A DNA stretch of 38,377 nucleotides from Clostridium sp. (GCA_031292145.1 JARLHR010000238.1:1-38377), one strand, 5' to 3'; shown: positions 9,829 through 18,665, counted from the stretch's first letter. Translations and numbers: made by a program. The notes: a model not told the origin generated them from the letters alone.

Positions 9829-10701
9829 ATGGAGGGAAAAATAATAAAAGGAATAGGTGGGTTTTATTATATTAAGACTGAACAGGGCTTAATTGAATGT
9901 AAGGCTAGAGGCATATTTAGACATAAAGATATAAAGCCTATGGTTGGTGATGATGTTACAATAGCAATAGAGAATGGGAAGGGTGTTATAGAAGAAATAC
10001 ATAAAAGAAAATCAGAACTAATTAGGCCAACGGTTGCAAATGTTTCACTAGCATTTATTGTTTTTGCAGTTAAGAATCCAGATATAAATTTTGAATTGTT
10101 AAATAAGTTTTTAATTTTATGTGAATATAATAATATTGAAGTTATAGTTTGTTTAAATAAAATAGATTTGGTATCTGAAGAGGAACGCGAAGAAATTAAG
10201 AAAAGAATAAATGACATAGGGTATGAAGTTCTTTATATCAATGCGAAAAAAGGAATTGGAATAGAAAGATTAATAGAAAAGATTGAAGGAAATGTAACTG
10301 TATTATGCGGACCATCTGGAGCAGGAAAATCAACATTGATTAATAAGCTTTCGAATAAAGAACACATGGAAACTGGAAAGGTTAGTGAAAAAATTGGGAG
10401 AGGAAAACATACAACAAGGCATAGTGAATTGATTGAAATTGCAGATGGTTACATTGTAGATACACCGGGATTCTCTACACTAGAAATAAAGGATTTAATG
10501 GATAAAAATTCTCTTAAGTATTGTTTTCCTGAATTTACTCCGTATAATGATAAGTGTAAGTATAGAGGATGCCTGCATTATAAAGAACCAAGTTGTGCTT
10601 TAAAAGAGGCACTACAAAATGGTGAAATAAATAAATACAGATATGACTTTTATGTAAAGGCATTAGAAGAAATAATTGAGGAGGAAAAAAACAAATGGTA
10701 A
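9829..10701 (+). CDS. rsgA: Ribosome small subunit-dependent GTPase RsgA
   Basis: A circularly permuted GTPase that checks late 30S subunit assembly. It has an N-terminal OB fold (about 1-65). The GTPase motifs come in permuted order: NKID at 110-113 (G4) precedes the P-loop GPSGAGKS at 161-168 (G1), then RGKHTTRH (G2) and DTPG at 211-214 (G3). The C-terminal zinc finger uses Cys243, Cys248, His250 and Cys256. The 290-aa length is normal. ATG lies 9 bases after GGAGG. It shares seven bases with rpe (ATGG inside its last codons), as in many Firmicutes. Confidence 0.97.
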   Translation: MEGKIIKGIGGFYYIKTEQGLIECKARGIFRHKDIKPMVGDDVTIAIENGKGVIEEIHKRKSELIRPTVANVSLAFIVFAVKNPDINFELLNKFLILCEYNNIEVIVCLNKIDLVSEEEREEIKKRINDIGYEVLYINAKKGIGIERLIEKIEGNVTVLCGPSGAGKSTLINKLSNKEHMETGKVSEKIGRGKHTTRHSELIEIADGYIVDTPGFSTLEIKDLMDKNSLKYCFPEFTPYNDKCKYRGCLHYKEPSCALKEALQNGEINKYRYDFYVKALEEIIEEEKNKW

Positions 10702-11342
10702 AGATTGCACCATCAATATTATCAGCAGATTTTTCAAAATTAGGAGAAGATATAGAAAGAATTGATAAAGGAGGAGCGGATTTTATTCATATAGATGTAA
10801 TGGATGGATCTTTTGTTCCTAATATATCTTTAGGATTACCAGTTATAAAATCAATAAGAAATAAAACTACAAAAATATTTGATGTTCATTTAATGATAAA
10901 TAATCCGGCAAATTACATAGATGATTTTATAGATGCAGGAGCTGATATAATTACTATTCATTATGAAGCAGATAGACATATAGATAGAACAATTAATTAT
11001 ATTAAATCAAAAGGTAAAAAAGCCGCAATTTCTTTAAATCCAGGAACTCCAACAAGTGTATTAAAGAATTTAATACCATACTTGGATATGGTTTTAATTA
11101 TGTCAGTAAATCCAGGATTCGGAGGTCAAAAGTTTATACCATATTGTTTGGATAAGATTAGAGAAATAAAAGAATTAAGTGATAAAATGAATCCTTCGCT
11201 ATTAATAGAGGTTGATGGAGGAGTTGATAAAACAAACATTAAGGATATCATTGAAGCAGGCGCTAATGTTATTGTAGCAGGATCAGCAGTATTTAATGGG
11301 GGAGAAATTAGTGATAACATAAAAGCATTAAGGGGGGAATGA
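10695..11342 (+). CDS. rpe: Ribulose-phosphate 3-epimerase
   Basis: Interconverts ribulose 5-phosphate and xylulose 5-phosphate in the pentose phosphate pathway. It is a TIM barrel of 215 aa. Metal and acid/base residues are visible as His32 and Asp34 (HIDVMDG), His65 (DVHLM) and Asp174 (EVDGG). The phosphate-binding loop is near the C-terminus (IVAGSAVF). The start overlaps the end of rsgA and is preceded by GAGGAGG. thiN starts one base after its stop. Confidence 0.97.
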   Translation: MVKIAPSILSADFSKLGEDIERIDKGGADFIHIDVMDGSFVPNISLGLPVIKSIRNKTTKIFDVHLMINNPANYIDDFIDAGADIITIHYEADRHIDRTINYIKSKGKKAAISLNPGTPTSVLKNLIPYLDMVLIMSVNPGFGGQKFIPYCLDKIREIKELSDKMNPSLLIEVDGGVDKTNIKDIIEAGANVIVAGSAVFNGGEISDNIKALRGE

Positions 11343-11343
11343 C

Positions 11344-11979
11344 TTGAATGCTATGATAGTAAGTGGGGGGGATCCCCCATCAGGAGAGTTATTAAATAAG
11401 TATCTTAAAGAAAGTGATTTCATAATAGCAGCTGATAAAGGGAGTGAATACCTTTATGAGTATAATATTATTCCAAATTTGATTTTAGGTGACTTTGATT
11501 CTGCTAAAAAAGAAATCTTAGATGAGTTGAAAACAAAGGTTAAAGAAATCTTACAGTTTCCTCCAGAAAAGGATTATACGGATACTGAAATTGCATTAAT
11601 GGAAGCAGTTAAAAGAGGTGCAAAGAAAATATATTTACTTGGAGCAATTGGATCGAGGATGGATCATACATTAGGAAATATAGGTCTTCTTCTAACGGCT
11701 AAAAAAAAGGGTATAATATTAGAAATAATCGATGATAATAATAGAATTTATCTCGCACAAAATAAAATGAAATTATTAGGGAATCCTGGAGAAAATATAT
11801 CTTTTCATGCACTATGTGATAACGTTATTAATTTTGAGATTAAAGGTGCAAAATATAATTTGGAAAGTTATGATATGAGTTTATTGGATCCGCGAGCTAT
11901 ATGCAACGAATTTGTTGATTCGCCTATAGAAATTAGTTATGAAAAAGGAGAATTATTGATAATACACTCAAACGATTAG
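11344..11979 (+). CDS. thiN: Thiamine pyrophosphokinase
   Basis: Transfers pyrophosphate from ATP to thiamine, giving the cofactor thiamine diphosphate. Motifs: SGGDPPS near the N-terminus, ILGDFDSA (acidic metal site), FPPEKDYTDTE and LGAIGSRMDHTLGN, the signature of the TPK catalytic domain. The 211-aa length is typical. The start is TTG 11344, placed 7 bases after an AGGGGG inside the end of rpe; an in-frame ATG at 11353 would be too far from that site and would trim the conserved N-terminus. It is probably the last gene of the rsgA-rpe-thiN unit. Confidence 0.93.
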   Translation: MNAMIVSGGDPPSGELLNKYLKESDFIIAADKGSEYLYEYNIIPNLILGDFDSAKKEILDELKTKVKEILQFPPEKDYTDTEIALMEAVKRGAKKIYLLGAIGSRMDHTLGNIGLLLTAKKKGIILEIIDDNNRIYLAQNKMKLLGNPGENISFHALCDNVINFEIKGAKYNLESYDMSLLDPRAICNEFVDSPIEISYEKGELLIIHSND

Positions 11980-12096
11980 AGAGTATTATTTAAGAAATTC
12001 TGCAATATTTAAAAATTTAGAACATTTTTTTAGAGTAACTGAATATTAATATAATAATGGAGTTGTCTTATTTAATAATATTTGGAGGGGTGTAAT

Positions 12097-12168
12097 ATGA
12101 AAATAATAGCTTTTAAATTACCTAAGTTTTTATCCAATATAATAAAGTTTTTTAGAAGGAAAAATTAA
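12097..12168 (+). CDS. spoVM: Stage V sporulation protein M (SpoVM)
   Basis: A 23-codon gene too short for ordinary gene finders, with a strong ribosome site GGAGGGG seven bases before ATG. The peptide carries KLPKFL at 7-12, identical to B. subtilis SpoVM at the same residues, including Pro9, which that protein needs to recognise the convex forespore membrane. The rest is an amphipathic helix ending in a basic RRKN. SpoVM anchors SpoIVA and starts spore-coat assembly. The place, between thiN and rpmB, is exactly that of spoVM in B. subtilis. It lacks about three C-terminal residues compared with the 26-aa B. subtilis form. I could not find a convincing sigma-E promoter upstream. Confidence 0.88.
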   Translation: MKIIAFKLPKFLSNIIKFFRRKN

Positions 12169-12201
12169 AGTACATAAGATGCTTTTATTATAATTACAAA
12201 A

Positions 12202-12233
12202 TAAAAAATGCAATTGGGATAACAATTGCATTT
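12202..12233 (-). terminator. Terminator between convergent spoVM and rpmB
   Basis: An 11-bp perfect stem AAATGCAATTG (12206-12216) / CAATTGCATTT (12223-12233) has a 6-base loop. Read on the minus strand it runs into a T-rich stretch (complement of ATAAAA), so it best terminates rpmB. On the plus strand only three T follow the stem, so it may also stop spoVM transcripts weakly. Confidence 0.75.
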
Positions 12234-12244
12234 CTTATTATGAA

Positions 12245-12436
12245 CTATATTGCTCTTTGAACCTTTCCAGATCTAAGGCATCTTGTACATACATGAACAG
12301 TTTTTGGTGTTCCGTTAACTAAAGCTTTTACTTTCTTTATGTTAGGAGCCCAAGTTCTCTTTGATTGACGATGTGAATGGCTATAGCTTACTCCAGCTAC
12401 AACACCTTTATCACAAATTTCGCATCTTCTTGCCAT
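12245..12436 (-). CDS. rpmB: 50S ribosomal protein L28
   Basis: A 63-aa basic protein of the large ribosomal subunit. It is the zinc-binding form: Cys5, Cys8, Cys50 and Cys53 make two CxxC pairs. The sequence MARRCEICDKGVVAG and the ending TRCLRSGKV are family hallmarks. It is transcribed alone, against its neighbours, from its own promoter at 12491-12519. A perfect AAGGAGGTG precedes the start by 7 bases. Confidence 0.97.
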   Translation of the reverse strand: MARRCEICDKGVVAGVSYSHSHRQSKRTWAPNIKKVKALVNGTPKTVHVCTRCLRSGKVQRAI

Positions 12437-12490
12437 TAGAAAACACCTCCTTATATTCCAAAGATAATCATCTTCAATAGGACAGTGTAA

Positions 12491-12519
12491 ATTATAACAC
12501 AGGAAAATATAATAGGCAA
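12491..12519 (-). promoter_or_regulatory. Sigma-A type promoter of rpmB
   Basis: On the minus strand TTGCCT (-35, plus-strand 12514-12519) and a perfect TATAAT (-10, 12491-12496) are 17 bases apart. Transcription would start near 12484, giving a leader of about 48 bases before the rpmB ATG. Confidence 0.75.
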
Positions 12520-12637
12520 GATAATTTTTAACTCTTAACTGAGTTTAAAATTCTACTGACAAGTATGAGTCTAATTCTTATCACGTTTTCATATAGATTT
12601 CCAATTTAAGAACTAGATTTATTAGTGTAATATATTC

Positions 12638-12889
12638 ACATATTTACTAGGCTTTTAATATACATCTGCACCAGAAATCAGAAATATTTTTGTGCAGCAG
12701 GCATTTGAAAATGAGCTGTTCAAGGTTCTTAGTTGGATGTTGTTCCACTTTAGCTTGTCACTACTTTAAGTGGGAGCAAGCTAAAGTGGGCACAACCTTC
12801 AACTTAGAACCTTCAGCGACATTTTCATAGTCCCGCGAAACAAAAATATTTCTGATTTCGGTAAGTTAGCTTATAAGCCTAGAATATGT
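12638..12889. repeat. 252-base imperfect palindrome (element 1)
   Basis: Nested complementary arms run from the outside to the centre: 12638-12654 with 12875-12889 (ACATATT plus CTAGGCTT), 12675-12693 with 12840-12858 (19 bp perfect), GAAAATG 12707-12713 with CATTTTC 12820-12826, 12722-12735 with 12800-12813 (13 of 14), GTTGT with ACAAC, and 12745-12757 with 12777-12789 (13 bp perfect). The whole gap could fold into one long hairpin on either strand. No open frame covers it. It lies between the rpmB promoter and the asp23 promoter. Apart from this and the two promoters, the 12437-12995 gap holds only a short AACTC/GAGTT repeat near 12528. Confidence 0.85.
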
Positions 12890-12930
12890 TTTGGATATCT
12901 ATAAGAGATTACATATAATTGGAACAATAC

Positions 12931-12959
12931 TTGAATAAAAGATTGTTCTAATATAGAAT
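12931..12959 (+). promoter_or_regulatory. Promoter of asp23-yloV with overlapping inverted repeat
   Basis: TTGAAT (12931-12936) and TAGAAT (12954-12959) are 17 bases apart, upstream of asp23. A perfect 7-base inverted repeat, GAACAAT (12922-12928) and ATTGTTC (12942-12948), flanks the -35 box and could be a repressor site. Confidence 0.6.
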
Positions 12960-12995
12960 ATAAGAATAAGATATAAGATTTTAGGAGGAATTTGG

Positions 12996-13346
12996 ATGGT
13001 TGGGTTTTCAAATGAAAATGGTAATATAAATTATTCAGAAGAAGTTTTAGCTAAGATTGTTGGATTGTCAACTATGGAATGCTATGGAGTAGTTGGAATG
13101 GTTTCCCAAGGTGCTACTGAAGGATTATGGGAACTTATGGGGATAGAAAATTTAAGCAAAGGTGTAAAAATACAATTAACAGATGAAAAAAAATTGCAAA
13201 TAGAATTATTTATTATGGTAGAGTATGGAACAAGGATTTCTGTCATATCTAATAATATAATTCAAAAGGTTCGCTATAGTGTGGAAAATTATACAGGGTT
13301 AAAGGTTTCATCTATAACAGTAAATGTGCAAGCGGTTAGAGTCTAG
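12996..13346 (+). CDS. Asp23/Gls24 family envelope stress protein (YloU-like)
   Basis: A 116-aa protein with the Asp23 family pattern: an N-terminal strand INYSEEVLAKIVGLSTMECYG, a central GVKIQ region and a C-terminal VNVQAVRV strand. No signal or membrane segment is visible. In Firmicutes this protein (YloU in B. subtilis) is encoded directly before the DAK2 protein YloV, as here (13-base gap), and the family is linked to cell-envelope stress; its molecular role is not settled. Ribosome site AGGAGG lies 8 bases before ATG. It has its own promoter at 12931-12959. Confidence 0.92.
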   Translation: MVGFSNENGNINYSEEVLAKIVGLSTMECYGVVGMVSQGATEGLWELMGIENLSKGVKIQLTDEKKLQIELFIMVEYGTRISVISNNIIQKVRYSVENYTGLKVSSITVNVQAVRV

Positions 13347-13359
13347 GAGGTTAAACTAA

Positions 13360-15000
13360 ATGGAGTATGCAAAAATTAACGGCCGTGATTTTTATAACAT
13401 GGTTGTAAATGCTAGCAATAAATTATTAGAACAAAGTGAGTTTGTAAATTCACTGAATGTATTTCCAGTTCCTGATGGGGATACTGGGACCAATATGTCT
13501 ATGACATTTAAAGCAGCAGTCAAAGAAATAGAAAATATGGATACTGATTCTATAGGAGAAATATCTAAAAAGTTAGCTAAAGGCGCATTAATGGGAGCGA
13601 GAGGTAATTCGGGTGTTATTTTATCTCAAATTCTTAGAGGTTTCGCTAAAGGTCTAGAAGGAAAGAAAGAAGTGGAGGTTACTGAATTTGCTATAGTTTT
13701 TTTTGAAGGATCAAACTCAGCATATAAAGCAGTAATGAGACCTACAGAGGGAACTATACTTTCTGTGATTAGAGCCGCATCAGAAGCAGCAATAGCATCT
13801 GAAGCTAAGGATATGGTAAGCTTTATGGAAGAGATAACAATTAAAGCAAAAGAGATGTTAGATAAAACTCCAGAATTATTACCAGCACTTAAAAAAGCTA
13901 AAGTTGTTGATTCGGGAGGAATGGGTCTTTATATAATATTACAAGGAATGTTTGAAGCCTTAAAAGATGGAATTAAAGCAGAAATAAAAGATATAGCTAT
14001 AGGCGGATCTAACAATACTTTAGCCAAATCAACAGAAGAAATAGATATTAAGTTTGGTTACTGTACTGAATTTATAATACTTGGTGATGCTAAACGTGCA
14101 AAGGAGTTTCAAAATCAAATTGAGTCAATGGGAGACTCTATGATTGTTGTTGGATATGATGATGTTATAAAGGTTCATATACATACAAATGATCCAGGAT
14201 TAGTATTATCTAAGGCAGTAGCTATAGGTGAATTATCAAAAATTAAAATAGACAACATGAGAGAGGAACATAGAGAAATTTTAATTAATGCACAGGAAAA
14301 GGAAACCAATATTTCTAATAATGAAGTTTCTGAGGATGAAAAGAAAAAGTACGGATTTATAACTGTAGCGATGGGAGATGGAATTTCAAATATATTTAAA
14401 GATTTAGGTATGGATTATGTTATTGAAGGCGGGCAAACAATGAATCCATCCACTCAAGATTTTTTAAATGCAGTTAATCTTATAAATGCGGATAACATTT
14501 TTATTATGCCGAATAATAAAAATATAGTTATGGCAGCCAATCAAGCCGCTGAAATATCTGATAAAAATATACTAGTAGTACCTACAACTACTATTCCTCA
14601 AGGGATAGCATGTGCAACAATGTTTAATTTTGACTGTGAAGCTAACGAAAACTTTAATAATTTAAAAAATGCAATGGAAGAAGTTAAAACTGGTTCAGTA
14701 ACCTATGCAGTTCGTGATACTGAAATTGATGGGATAGTTATTAAAGAAGGAAATATGCTAGGACTTGTGGAAGGTAAAATAAAAGAAGTAGGAGAAGACA
14801 AAATAAGTGTTGCTAGCAAAGTTCTAGATGATATGATTGATGAAGAATGTGAACTAATTACTGTATATTATGGTGAGGATGTAAATGATAACGAAGCTAG
14901 TGAATTTGAAAATGAGTTACAAAGTAAATATGAAGACTTGGATATTCAATTCTATAAAGGAAATCAACCTCTGTACTATTTCTTAATGTCAGCAGAATAA
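13360..15000 (+). CDS. DAK2 domain protein YloV, FakA-like fatty acid kinase
   Basis: A 546-aa protein. The N-terminal DAK2 (dihydroxyacetone-kinase L-like) nucleotide domain has VPDGDTGTNM at 37-46, with metal-binding aspartates Asp39 and Asp41, and GARGNSGVILSQ around 82. A middle domain (about 220-310) and a C-terminal DegV-like half follow. FakA homologues phosphorylate fatty acids carried by FakB so that PlsX/PlsY can use them; by inference this protein could feed acyl-phosphate to the pathway of plsX (26185). The usual DegV partner gene is not in this window. It is followed by a terminator at 15129. Confidence 0.9.
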   Translation: MEYAKINGRDFYNMVVNASNKLLEQSEFVNSLNVFPVPDGDTGTNMSMTFKAAVKEIENMDTDSIGEISKKLAKGALMGARGNSGVILSQILRGFAKGLEGKKEVEVTEFAIVFFEGSNSAYKAVMRPTEGTILSVIRAASEAAIASEAKDMVSFMEEITIKAKEMLDKTPELLPALKKAKVVDSGGMGLYIILQGMFEALKDGIKAEIKDIAIGGSNNTLAKSTEEIDIKFGYCTEFIILGDAKRAKEFQNQIESMGDSMIVVGYDDVIKVHIHTNDPGLVLSKAVAIGELSKIKIDNMREEHREILINAQEKETNISNNEVSEDEKKKYGFITVAMGDGISNIFKDLGMDYVIEGGQTMNPSTQDFLNAVNLINADNIFIMPNNKNIVMAANQAAEISDKNILVVPTTTIPQGIACATMFNFDCEANENFNNLKNAMEEVKTGSVTYAVRDTEIDGIVIKEGNMLGLVEGKIKEVGEDKISVASKVLDDMIDEECELITVYYGEDVNDNEASEFENELQSKYEDLDIQFYKGNQPLYYFLMSAE

Positions 15001-15045
15001 GAAAATAAGGAATGTTCATAGAGCAATAACTTCAGAGGGGAAATT

Positions 15046-15112
15046 ACTATACGTAAGTAAGCTTAGCTAATAGGGATACTATGAGTTAAGCTTACTTGCT
15101 TGTTTGTATAGT
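15046..15112. repeat. Two-arm hairpin after yloV
   Basis: ACTATAC (15046-15052) pairs with GTATAGT (15106-15112), and AAGTAAGCTTA (15055-15065) pairs perfectly with TAAGCTTACTT (15087-15097). The 21-base loop has no obvious signal and no T run follows. It starts 46 bases after the yloV stop and could protect the mRNA end. Confidence 0.7.
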
Positions 15113-15128
15113 GCACATTTAAATAAAT

Positions 15129-15158
15129 AATAGACTGAATCATGTTTGTCTATTTTTT
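15129..15158 (+). terminator. Terminator of asp23-yloV
   Basis: The stem AATAGAC (15129-15135) / GTCTATT (15148-15154) has a 12-base loop and runs into six T. This fits an intrinsic terminator, though the long loop makes it moderate in strength. Confidence 0.6.
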
Positions 15159-15250
15159 CTTGTATGTTCTTATAGGGCTCCTCATTGAAAATTATATTTA
15201 TAACTTGTAATTTTTGTAATACCTGTATTTTAAGGAAAAGACTTTATAAA

Positions 15251-15383
15251 GGTAAGAAGTAAGAGGTAAGAGATACGGAAGAAAAGCCATAGGCTTTTCA
15301 ATAAAAATATTTATAATAAAAATATTTTTTAGAAATCCCATTAAGGGATTTCATCATTAACTATTAACTCTTAGTTCTTAACT
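15251..15383. repeat. Heptamer-armed hairpin element (copy A)
   Basis: The left arm is a run of TAAGAAG/TAAGAGG heptamers (15252-15272). The right arm (about 15361-15382, reading TTAACTCTTAGTTCTTAAC) is its diverged complement. Between them lie two small hairpins: GAAAAGCC/GGCTTTTC (15281-15299) and GAAATCCC/GGGATTTC (near 15332-15351). Related elements occur near 24784 and 34081. Together with the features at 15046 and 15129, this accounts for most of the 15001-15525 gap. No gene is visible in it. Confidence 0.7.
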
Positions 15384-15525
15384 AATTAAATACAATATTC
15401 TTGATCAAAAATCAAATAATATATAGTAAATAAAATTCTCAACACGTTTCCCTATAAATACATAATAATGATTTAATAATTGAAGAAGTATAAAAATACT
15501 TTGAGTATCTTGGGAGGATGAAACT

Positions 15526-17559
15526 TTGGATATATATAGTAATATTTCAGTTTTAAAAGGAGTAGGTCCAAAAGCTACTGAAAAATTAAATAAATGTGGA
15601 ATTTTTAATATATTAGATATTTTATTATATTTTCCACGGGATTATGAGTTTGTAGATGGTAATGCTGACTTTGAAAGTATTACTGGTGAAGAGAAACAAA
15701 TTTTAAAATGTGAAGTTGTAAAATTTCAGAGAGATATTAAAACTAGAAGTGGTAAACTATTAACAACAATAGATTTTAAGTATAATGATCATAAGGTATC
15801 TGGAAAATGGTTTAATCAGCCATATATAAAAAATTCTTTTAAATTGGGGCAGCAATATAATTTGATAGGAAAGTTTAAAAGAATAGGAAACTCTTTAGAA
15901 GTAATAAATCCGACTATTGCTTGTGAAGAGGCACTCTCAAGTGAGATTATTCCTAAATATCCACTGAAAGGAGATATAGGCAATAAATTATTTGAAAAAT
16001 TAATTAATGAAATTTTATCACATATGGAGATTAAGGAAAACTTGCCTGAAGATATATTACATAAATATTCTCTAATTTCTTTAAACAATGCAATACGAGG
16101 TATACATTTTCCGGAAAGTAGGGAAATACTAGAAAAGGCAAAAACAAGGCTTAAGTTCCAAGAATTATTTACATATTCATTGAAATTACTACTTCTAAAA
16201 CATAAGATTAAAAAAAATAAAAATGGTATTTATTTTGAGTGGGCTAAGGAACTGGGCATTTTGAAAGAAACTTTACCATTTCCACTTACTAATGCGCAAA
16301 CTAGAGTCATTCGCGACATTCTAAGGGATCAAAAATCGAATTTTTCTATGAATAGATTAATCCAAGGTGATGTTGGAAGTGGAAAAACAATAGTAGCGTT
16401 AATTGCTATTTTTAATGTAATAAAAAACGGATATCAATGTGTATTTATGGCGCCTACTGAGATTCTTGCAAATCAACATTTTGAAGAAGCTAGAAAAACT
16501 TATAAGGAGTTTAATATTGACATAGAATTATTGACAGGGTCGACATCACTAAAAGAAAAACAAAGAATTAAAGAAAGAATCAAAACATGTGAACCTATTT
16601 TAGTAGTAGGAACTCACGCACTTTTTCAGGATGATGTTGAATTTGGAAAATTAGGATTAATAGTGACAGATGAACAACATAGATTTGGTGTAGAACAAAG
16701 AAGTAAATTGTTAAATAAAGGGAAAAGAGCGGATTGTTTGGTTATGACAGCAACTCCAATTCCAAGGACATTAGCTTTATATCTTTATTCGGATTTAGAT
16801 GTTTCTATAATTGATGAATTACCACCAGGCAGGAAAAAGATAGATACTATGTTTTATTTAGAGGATAAGAAAAATATGGCTTACGGTTTGGCATATGATG
16901 AAGTAAATAAGGGGAGACAAGTATATATTGTTTGTCCACTTATTGAGGAAGATGAAAAAGAGGAATTGAATTCTGTAGAAACTGTATATAATAATCTTAC
17001 AACGGGAATTTTTAAGGATTTTAATGTCCATATTCTTCATGGAAAAATGAAGCCATCAGAAAAAGATGAAATAATAAAAAGATTTAAAGATAATGAAATC
17101 AATGTATTAATATCAACTACTGTAATCGAAGTAGGTGTTAATGTGCCTAATGCGTCTGTAATGATTGTAGAAAATGCAGAAAGGTTTGGTCTTTCTCAAC
17201 TTCACCAATTGAGAGGGAGAGTTGGACGAGGAGAATATTCTTCTTATTGTATATTGATAGCAAAAGCTAAGAGTAATGTAACTAAAAAGAGAATGCAAAT
17301 AATGACAGAATGCAGTGATGGATTTTTAATATCAGAAAAAGATTTGGAACTTAGAGGTGCAGGAGAAATGTTTGGAAAGAAACAAAGTGGAGATGAAGGC
17401 TTTGTATTGGCTAATATTTATGATGATATGAATATTTTAAGATGCGCAAAATTAGAAGCAAATAATATATTGCAAGATGAATCTGACGCGAATATAGAGA
17501 TAATAAATGAATTAAGTAAGAATTTGGAAAAAAGTAGCAAGTATATTTGTTTTAATTAA
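15526..17559 (+). CDS. recG: ATP-dependent DNA helicase RecG
   Basis: A branched-DNA translocase that reverses stalled forks and remodels Holliday junctions. The 677-aa length is normal. The N-terminal wedge (OB-fold) domain lies within about 1-230. Helicase motifs: GDVGSGKT at 281-288, DEQH at 382-385, TATPIPRT from 408, and QLRGRVGRG at 561-569. The start is TTG 15526, eight bases after GGGAGGA; it gives the expected N-terminus with the family's LKGVGPKATEKL motif. No clear promoter was found in the preceding AT-rich gap. It lies 65 bases before rsmD. Confidence 0.97.
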   Translation: MDIYSNISVLKGVGPKATEKLNKCGIFNILDILLYFPRDYEFVDGNADFESITGEEKQILKCEVVKFQRDIKTRSGKLLTTIDFKYNDHKVSGKWFNQPYIKNSFKLGQQYNLIGKFKRIGNSLEVINPTIACEEALSSEIIPKYPLKGDIGNKLFEKLINEILSHMEIKENLPEDILHKYSLISLNNAIRGIHFPESREILEKAKTRLKFQELFTYSLKLLLLKHKIKKNKNGIYFEWAKELGILKETLPFPLTNAQTRVIRDILRDQKSNFSMNRLIQGDVGSGKTIVALIAIFNVIKNGYQCVFMAPTEILANQHFEEARKTYKEFNIDIELLTGSTSLKEKQRIKERIKTCEPILVVGTHALFQDDVEFGKLGLIVTDEQHRFGVEQRSKLLNKGKRADCLVMTATPIPRTLALYLYSDLDVSIIDELPPGRKKIDTMFYLEDKKNMAYGLAYDEVNKGRQVYIVCPLIEEDEKEELNSVETVYNNLTTGIFKDFNVHILHGKMKPSEKDEIIKRFKDNEINVLISTTVIEVGVNVPNASVMIVENAERFGLSQLHQLRGRVGRGEYSSYCILIAKAKSNVTKKRMQIMTECSDGFLISEKDLELRGAGEMFGKKQSGDEGFVLANIYDDMNILRCAKLEANNILQDESDANIEIINELSKNLEKSSKYICFN

Positions 17560-17624
17560 ATTGAAAAATTGTGCATAGATGTGTTAATATATTAAATATA
17601 TAGCATAGGAGGAGGAATATAAAG

Positions 17625-18179
17625 TTGAGAATAATAGCAGGAAAAGCAAGAGGACATAAGTTAATACCTCCGGCTACAATGGAAACAAGACCTACTTTAG
17701 ATAGAGTTAAGGAAGCTATGTTTAGTTCAATTCAATTATATATACCAGAGGCTGTGGTGATTGATGTCTTTTCAGGCACGGGAAGTTTAGGATTGGAAGC
17801 AGCGAGTAGGGGAGCAAGTGAGGTTTATTTGTTCGATAAAAGTTCAGTTACTTTTCCTTTATTAAAGCAAAATGTAGAAAATCTTAAATTTCAAGATTTT
17901 TGCTTTCCAATGAATATTGATGCTTATGAGGGATTGAAGAAGTTAGCAAGTAAAGGGAAGAAGTTTGATATAATATTTATTGATCCACCTTATTGCAAAG
18001 AAATGATTCCGGAAGCTATGAAGATTGTTAAGGATAATGAAATGCTAAATAGAAATGGAATAATAGTTACTAAAATAGATACTATTGAAGAAGCTTATGA
18101 AGGATATGAAGATATAAAGTTAACTAAAAATAAGAAGTATGGAAATACAACAGTATGCTACTATAAGTATGAGGGGTAA
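17625..18179 (+). CDS. rsmD: 16S rRNA (guanine-966-N2)-methyltransferase RsmD
   Basis: Methylates G966 of 16S rRNA in the assembled 30S subunit. Motifs: RIIAGKARGHKL at the N-terminus, cofactor motif DVFSGTGSLGLEA, and the catalytic N-methyltransferase motif DPPY at 120-123. The 184-aa length is typical. The start is TTG 17625, about 9 bases after AGGAGGAGG. It forms the conserved rsmD-coaD pair, with a 6-base gap to coaD. Confidence 0.95.
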   Translation: MRIIAGKARGHKLIPPATMETRPTLDRVKEAMFSSIQLYIPEAVVIDVFSGTGSLGLEAASRGASEVYLFDKSSVTFPLLKQNVENLKFQDFCFPMNIDAYEGLKKLASKGKKFDIIFIDPPYCKEMIPEAMKIVKDNEMLNRNGIIVTKIDTIEEAYEGYEDIKLTKNKKYGNTTVCYYKYEG

Positions 18180-18185
18180 TAGAAA

Positions 18186-18665
18186 ATGAAAATTGCAGTA
18201 TATCCAGGTAGTTTTGATCCTATAACGAATGGACATCTTGATATTATAAAACGAGGTGCAAAGGTTTTTGATAAAATTATAATAGCTGTACTAGTTAATG
18301 TTGACAAAAAATATCTTTTTAATAATGACGAAAGAGTTGAATTAATTAAAAAGGTTACTAAGGACATGGAAAATGTTGAAGTGAGAAGTTTTGATGGATT
18401 ACTAGTTAATTTCTTAAAGGAATGTAATACAAATATAATTTTAAAAGGATTAAGAACAACTTTTGATTTTGAATATGAATTACAAATGGCATTTATGAAT
18501 AATGAATTAGATAAAGACATTGAAACTGTATGTATGATGTCAGCTGCTAAAAACTTACATATTAGTTCTTCGTGTGTTAAGCAGGTGGCGAGATTCGGAG
18601 GAAATATTGAGGGGCTTGTTCCAAGTGAAATTGTCTCAGATATAATATTTAAAATGAATATCTAA
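18186..18665 (+). CDS. coaD: Pantetheine-phosphate adenylyltransferase
   Basis: Transfers AMP from ATP to 4'-phosphopantetheine, the next-to-last step of coenzyme A synthesis. The nucleotidyltransferase motif TNGH is at 14-17, after [20 protein letters not shown] carries the conserved Arg of the active site, and SSSCVKQVA is the C-terminal ATP-binding motif. The 159-aa length is normal. It acts downstream of CoaBC, whose gene ends at 117. It is co-transcribed with rsmD. Confidence 0.97.
   Translation: MKIAVYPGSFDPITNGHLDIIKRGAKVFDKIIIAVLVNVDKKYLFNNDERVELIKKVTKDMENVEVRSFDGLLVNFLKECNTNIILKGLRTTFDFEYELQMAFMNNELDKDIETVCMMSAAKNLHISSSCVKQVARFGGNIEGLVPSEIVSDIIFKMNI

Noticed and set aside
12037-12096. 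Sigma-E promoter for spoVM
   Set aside because: GAATATT fits a -35 box, but nothing resembling a sigma-E -10 box lies at the right spacing.
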